Positions 59,928 to 64,000 of a stretch of 64,000 bases of DNA are shown here, one piece after another. The translations under genes and the position numbers were made by a program. Source of the stretch: Mariniphaga sp963747515 (GTDB taxonomy: Bacteria; Bacteroidota; Bacteroidia; Bacteroidales; Prolixibacteraceae); the NCBI GenBank assembly GCA_963747515.1, contig CAVVFN010000003.1:434001-498000 (forward strand). The letters are read 5' to 3'. The first letter of the stretch is position 1. Every line of letters begins with the position of its first letter. Below the pieces are notes generated by a model. The model saw nothing but the letters and a program-made list of their open reading frames with translations, had not been told where the DNA came from and did not search any database.

Positions 59928-60974
59928 ATGGATAAATACATACGACTGCTAAAATCATTAATATCAACTCCTTCTTTCAGCAAGGAGGAAGAGCAGGCAG
60001 CGGGAATTATACGTCAGTTTTTAAAGGAAGCAGGTGTTCCGGTAAATACAAAAAAGAACAATACCTGGGCATTAAATAAGCATTATGTAAAAGGCAGACC
60101 GGTTCTTTTGCTGAATTCACATATAGATACGGTTAAGCCTGCAAAAGGATATACCAATAATCCCTATTCACCCCTTGAGGACGGGGATAAATTGTTTGGA
60201 CTGGGAAGTAATGATGCAGGGGGACCATTGGTAGCACTTTTGGCCGTTTTTTTGCATTATTATGAAAGGGAAGATTTGCCATGGAACCTTATTTTTGCTG
60301 CCACTGCTGAAGAAGAAATATCGGGCAGGCAAGGATTGGAAATTGTATTGCCTGAAATAATGCCGGTGGCATTTGCCATTGTAGGAGAACCTACACGTAT
60401 GGAATTGGCTGTTGCCGAAAAAGGATTGCTTGTACTCGATTGCTATGCTTACGGGAAGTCGGGTCATGCTGCCCGCAATGAGGGTATTAACGCTCTGTAT
60501 AAAGCTTTGGATGATATTCATACATTAAGAGAATATAAATTTAAACGACATTCGAAGTTGCTGGGGGAAGTAAAAATAACGGTGACACAGATTGAAGCAG
60601 GAATCCAGCACAATATAATTCCAGATGGTTGCCATTTTGTTGTGGATGTGCGCACCAATGAATTTTATCCGAACAAAGAGGCCGCACGGATTATTTCAGA
60701 ATTAATTGATTCAGAGGTAAAGCCACGTTCTTTTCGATTGAATTCCTCAGGTGTAAGTACCGATCATCCTTTTGTTCGTAAAGCGGCGGATTCAGGCATT
60801 AAAATTTACGGTTCTCCTACCACCTCCGATCAGGCTATTATGCCTTTCCCTTCGGTTAAAATAGGTCCGGGAGATTCTGCGCGCTCGCATTCAGCAAATG
60901 AGTATATATTCAAAAGTGAAATTTTTACAGGTATTCAGCGATACATTTATCTGCTGGAAGGATTAAAAATATAA
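59928..60974 (+). CDS. M20-family deacylase (ArgE/DapE-like)
   Basis: A 348-residue di-zinc M20 amidohydrolase. The ligand motifs are NSHIDTV (His), GSNDAGGPLVALL (bridging Asp), ATAEEEISG (catalytic and bridging Glu), GEPTRMELAVAEKG and the late SHSANEY (His). It is close to the short acetylornithine/acetylcitrulline deacetylases that serve arginine synthesis in Bacteroidota, but succinyl-diaminopimelate desuccinylase activity is not excluded. One base separates it from the VF530 gene. Confidence 0.88.
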   Translation: MDKYIRLLKSLISTPSFSKEEEQAAGIIRQFLKEAGVPVNTKKNNTWALNKHYVKGRPVLLLNSHIDTVKPAKGYTNNPYSPLEDGDKLFGLGSNDAGGPLVALLAVFLHYYEREDLPWNLIFAATAEEEISGRQGLEIVLPEIMPVAFAIVGEPTRMELAVAEKGLLVLDCYAYGKSGHAARNEGINALYKALDDIHTLREYKFKRHSKLLGEVKITVTQIEAGIQHNIIPDGCHFVVDVRTNEFYPNKEAARIISELIDSEVKPRSFRLNSSGVSTDHPFVRKAADSGIKIYGSPTTSDQAIMPFPSVKIGPGDSARSHSANEYIFKSEIFTGIQRYIYLLEGLKI

Positions 60975-60975
60975 A

Positions 60976-61209
60976 ATGGATTCTACAAAATTACAGCCAA
61001 ATAATCCGTTGCATGGGAAAACTCTTGAAGCCATTATGGTACACCTGGTGAGTTATTACGGCTGGATTGAACTGTGTGAACGCATCCGGATCAATTGTTT
61101 CTGTAAAGACCCCAGTATTCAGTCAAGTTTAAAGTTCCTTCGTCGTACTCCATGGGCACGTAGGCACGTGGAATCGCTTTACCTGCATACCTTTTATGAA
61201 AAGAAGTAG
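60976..61209 (+). CDS. VF530 (DUF2132)-family small protein
   Basis: A 77-residue protein that matches the VF530 family throughout: NNPLHGKTLEAIMVHLVSYYGWIEL, INCFCKDPSIQSSLKFLRRTPWARRHVESLYL. The family has been described as DNA-binding by structural similarity, with no firm role. It starts one base after the M20 gene stop and is surely cotranscribed with it. Confidence 0.92.
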   Translation: MDSTKLQPNNPLHGKTLEAIMVHLVSYYGWIELCERIRINCFCKDPSIQSSLKFLRRTPWARRHVESLYLHTFYEKK

Positions 61210-61328
61210 CAAAGATTCTTTTTTTCAGATAAGGTAACCCATTATCTCATTTTGCAGAAATTATTACCAACTTTGGTATCGCATTTGAATTTAACTCCGG
61301 AAATGAACCTGTTGTTTTCAACAAGGGC

Positions 61329-63821
61329 TTAAAGAGCTAAATTAACCACTGTTATTCCCGCACCTCCAAAATCAACATGCTCGTCCTTAAAACTATGTAT
61401 CGCAGGTTCTGATCGCAGGTAGTTGCGTATGGTATCTTTCAGAATACCGTGTCCTTTTCCGTGCAGGATACGCAGTTGTGTCACTTCAAACATAATGGCT
61501 TCATCGATGAACTCCTGAATTTTGGGTATGGCTTCTTCAGCTCTGTTTCCCCGTACATCAATTTCCGATTTGAAGTTTAATTTTCTTTCAGAATAATTGC
61601 TTAGCAACCGAGTGCCGCTTTGGCGATAGGTTTTTTCTGCTTTTTTTGCTTCATTGTTACTTAACTTTTCTACCTGATTCAGAGGCATGGTTGTAATAAG
61701 CTGTCCGAATGCCACTACGACATTTTTTTCATTGAGTTCAATAAGTTCGCCAATAGTATTTTGACCCTTAATTCTGACTTTATCACCCGACTTCAATACT
61801 TCCTTTTTTTCCGGTTGTTTTTTTACAACTTCTTTTTTCGAATCTTCAGGCCTTCGTTGGTTTCGTTTTTCCTCCTGCTGGCGCAGTTTATCTATTTTAT
61901 TATCGAGCTGCCTGTCATGGTCTCCTGAAGTATTTTTAACCTCTTTTTTTAAATTATCCAATTTCTGCCGGGCCAGCTTGGTTTTTTCCTTTTCAGCCTG
62001 AGATTTTTTTATTTCAAGAATGGTATTTTCAATGCGCTTATTTACTCCCGCCAATAAAGCATCTGCATCTTCGCGAGCCTTCTTCATAATTTCCTTTCGC
62101 AGCTTTTTTGTTTCCTCCAGTTCCGTTTGATAATTGGCGGCCATCTCATCGAGCGATTTTTCAACTTTTCGAATTTTCTGCCTTTTTATTTCCCAGTATC
62201 TCTGGTCGCGGTTTATTTTTCGCAGGTTACGGTCGAAATCAATATGTTTTTTACCTACTTTGAGGGTGGCTTTTTCAAGCAATTCTTCCGGCAGGCCAAT
62301 TTTCCGTGCAATTTCGAAAGCAAAGGAGCTTCCGGGCTTGCCAATTTCAAGTTGAAACAATGGGTTCATATGCTTTGCGTCATAAAGCATGGCGCCATTT
62401 ATAATGCCTTGAGCAGAAGAGGCAAAATGTTTCAGATTTGTGTAGTGTGTGGTAATTACGCCAAAACACTTTTGGGTATTCAGGCTGTCGAGAATAGCTT
62501 CAGCAATGGCACCCCCCAGCATGGGTTCAGTTCCGGTGCCAAATTCATCGATCAGGATTAGTGTGTTTGCATTGCTATTTTTTACAAAATGCTTCATGTT
62601 AAGCAGGTGTGAGCTGTATGTGCTGAGATCATTTTCCAGCGATTGTTCATCGCCTATGTCAATAAAAATTTGTTCAAATATTCCGGTTTTGCTTCCTTCT
62701 GCCAAAGGAATCAGCAGTCCGCACTGTTGCATATATTGCAGTAACCCTACTGTTTTCAGGCACACCGATTTTCCGCCGGCATTTGGACCCGAAATAAGCA
62801 GGATATGATTATCCCGATCGAGAATGATATCGAGAGGAACTATATTGCGTTTTTCCCGTTTCAGTGCCTGTTGCAATAGCGGATGTACTGCCTTTTTCCA
62901 TTGTAACAGCGGTATTTTCTGCATTTCGGGGAGGATGGCGTTGAATTCTGCAGCCAGTAAAGCTTTCGAACGTATAAAATCAATTTCACCAAGAAAATCA
63001 TAGGAATAAAGCAAATCCGTGAGGTAAGGACGTATATCGTTTGAAAAGGAGGTAAGTATACGTACAATCTCACGCCGCTCCGCATATTCCAGTTCACGGA
63101 TTTCATTATTCATCTCCACAATTTCGTTGGGCTCCACATAAGAAGTTTTTCCCGTACCCGATTCATCGTAAACAATACCTTTTATTTTACGCTTATTGGA
63201 AGCCGGAATGGGAATTACAGCCCTTCCATCACGAATGGAGACGGAAGCATCTTCCTCTACAAGCCCATCTTTTTGAGCTTGTTTTAATATGGCTTGCAAC
63301 CGCTTAGATAAATTTGATTGCAGCAACAAAATGTTTTTGTGGATTTGTGCCAGCTCTGGGGAGGCATTGTCTCGTATCTTCCCGAATTTATTAATGATGG
63401 CATCTATTCTATCGTAGATGTACGGAAAAATCTGTACCCGTTCGGTTTTCTTTTTTAACAATGGAAAAACAGTATCCTCCTGTTTTTTGAAAAATTGCAC
63501 GATTGCCCGCGCTGACTCCAGTGAGCGTTTTAAATCGAATAATTCTTCCGGCTCCAGGAAACGTCCCTCGGTCTTAATTTGGTTAAGTGCGCTGCGTAAA
63601 TCAAAATAGTGACTTGCAGGGAAATTTTCCACTTCCCTCACAATTCGCAGGAATTCATTTACTTCACCAAGCTGGTCTGAAATTACTTCAAACTGATGAC
63701 TGAAATGCATTTCCTCCACCCATTCTTTACCCATTGTACTCAGACATTTGTCGAAAAGAATGGCACGAATGCGATCAAATCCTATTTTCTCTTCAAAATG
63801 ATCGGGATAAATATTTTGCAT
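61329..63821 (-). CDS. mutS2: MutS2 family ATPase/endonuclease with Smr domain
   Basis: An 830-residue MutS2. It has a clamp/lever domain (LVEEDASVSIRDGRAVIPIPASNKRKIKGIVYDESGTGKT), an ATPase with Walker A SGPNAGGKSVCLKT, Walker B LILIDEFGTGTEP and THYTNLKHFA, a long Lys/Glu coiled coil (about 540-670), a KOW-like segment (LKSGDKVRIKGQNTIGELIE) and a C-terminal Smr nuclease domain (SEIDVRGNRAEEAIPKI, LRILHGKGHGIL). Known roles are suppression of recombination and splitting of collided ribosomes. A -7 box TACTTTTG (fwd CAAAAGTA, 63843-63850) lies just upstream. Confidence 0.95.
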   Translation of the reverse strand: MQNIYPDHFEEKIGFDRIRAILFDKCLSTMGKEWVEEMHFSHQFEVISDQLGEVNEFLRIVREVENFPASHYFDLRSALNQIKTEGRFLEPEELFDLKRSLESARAIVQFFKKQEDTVFPLLKKKTERVQIFPYIYDRIDAIINKFGKIRDNASPELAQIHKNILLLQSNLSKRLQAILKQAQKDGLVEEDASVSIRDGRAVIPIPASNKRKIKGIVYDESGTGKTSYVEPNEIVEMNNEIRELEYAERREIVRILTSFSNDIRPYLTDLLYSYDFLGEIDFIRSKALLAAEFNAILPEMQKIPLLQWKKAVHPLLQQALKREKRNIVPLDIILDRDNHILLISGPNAGGKSVCLKTVGLLQYMQQCGLLIPLAEGSKTGIFEQIFIDIGDEQSLENDLSTYSSHLLNMKHFVKNSNANTLILIDEFGTGTEPMLGGAIAEAILDSLNTQKCFGVITTHYTNLKHFASSAQGIINGAMLYDAKHMNPLFQLEIGKPGSSFAFEIARKIGLPEELLEKATLKVGKKHIDFDRNLRKINRDQRYWEIKRQKIRKVEKSLDEMAANYQTELEETKKLRKEIMKKAREDADALLAGVNKRIENTILEIKKSQAEKEKTKLARQKLDNLKKEVKNTSGDHDRQLDNKIDKLRQQEEKRNQRRPEDSKKEVVKKQPEKKEVLKSGDKVRIKGQNTIGELIELNEKNVVVAFGQLITTMPLNQVEKLSNNEAKKAEKTYRQSGTRLLSNYSERKLNFKSEIDVRGNRAEEAIPKIQEFIDEAIMFEVTQLRILHGKGHGILKDTIRNYLRSEPAIHSFKDEHVDFGGAGITVVNLAL

Positions 63822-63835
63822 TGTATTTTCATAAT

Positions 63836-63872
63836 TCCTTTACAAAAGTAGGGAAAGATGTTCAGAGTGTAA
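63836..63872 (-). promoter_or_regulatory. Promoter of mutS2
   Basis: TACTTTTG on the minus strand (fwd CAAAAGTA at 63843-63850) fits TAnnTTTG. The -33 region (about 63870) is only a weak T-rich match. Transcription would start near 63836, about 15 bases before the ATG. Confidence 0.5.
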
Positions 63873-64000
63873 AAGATATAAACATGTCGTTGATATACCA
63901 AGGCAATATTAAATTCTGGTTTTTGTCAGGGATTTGCTTTAAATAAACTGCAGTTTGGCAACTTGAGTTAATTAAATAAAAGAGAGTCTGAGATTGCAGA

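Noticed and set aside
61210..61328. Terminator between VF530 and mutS2
   Set aside because: Only a 4-bp stem (ACCA/TGGT) is visible, too weak to call.
1..64000. tRNA, rRNA, tmRNA, CRISPR arrays, prophage
   Set aside because: No T-loop/acceptor pattern, rRNA-like block, regularly spaced repeats or phage structural genes were found on reading both strands.

Overview
The window is a chromosomal segment of an anaerobic or facultatively anaerobic member of the Bacteroidota, most likely of the Bacteroidales/Marinilabiliales type. The evidence is low G+C, signal-peptide and lipoprotein-rich coding, sparse Shine-Dalgarno sites, promoters that fit the Bacteroidota -7 box TAnnTTTG, and family content: a trimeric NADH-linked [FeFe] hydrogenase, PafA-like and DUF4412 proteins, four-helix-bundle S23 protein, PHGxPxHRC repeats and an ACR3-type ars operon. 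No rRNA, tRNA, CRISPR array, prophage or classical insertion sequence was recognised. All family assignments are from reading the translations; no search was run.

Layout. 0-7.5 kb: end of a class IV aminotransferase, transketolase, 3-phosphoglycerate dehydrogenase, and a hydCBA operon closed by a clear intrinsic terminator. 7.5-22 kb: mainly single genes for envelope or periplasmic proteins (carboxypeptidase-regulatory-like domain, a PafA-like phosphatase with a degenerate active site, an outer-membrane-like protein, PAP2 phosphatase, NIPSNAP, a Tat-exported Gfo/Idh/MocA oxidoreductase with a sulfatase-modifying-factor-like partner, a TlpA-like thioredoxin protein, a lipocalin) plus rimO and a cupin. 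22.5-26 kb: a GH65 phosphorylase/hydrolase and a TTG-started lipid kinase. 26-32 kb: a signalling block with a histidine kinase carrying haem-c motifs in its periplasmic domain, a sigma-54 activator, an archaemetzincin and a PAS-hybrid kinase. 32-42 kb: small housekeeping and metabolic genes (hibernation factor, B3/B4 protein, acyltransferase, ilvA, pncA, rhaB), a frameshifted lipoprotein, a 20-bp perfect hairpin, and a MerR regulator with the CarH-type cobalamin motif.

42-50 kb is a TetR-controlled efflux operon in the order tetR-tolC-hlyD-ATPase-ATPase-permease-permease. It looks like E. coli ybhGFSR/cecR with YbhF split in two, and a 562-bp unit (a four-helix-bundle gene between 32-bp imperfect inverted repeats) fills the space between the two permease genes. 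Two palindromic operators flank the predicted tetR promoter. 50-54 kb is an arsenic operon: arsR, a PHGxPxHRC repeat protein, DUF1573, acr3, arsC, arsM. 54-64 kb holds an RluA-type pseudouridine synthase, a thioredoxin-like protein, a haem-c DUF3365 lipoprotein, mgtE behind a potentially structured leader, a ProC-like protein divergent from an M20 deacylase plus VF530 gene, and mutS2.

Best candidates for something new: the inactive-looking PafA paralogue (8.2-9.9 kb), the S23 inverted-repeat unit (43.2-43.8 kb), the haem-c sensor/sigma-54/archaemetzincin block (26-32 kb), the unusual periplasmic partners in the ars operon (52.4-53.4 kb), the CarH-like regulator (41.1 kb), and the structured region upstream of mgtE (58.2-58.5 kb).
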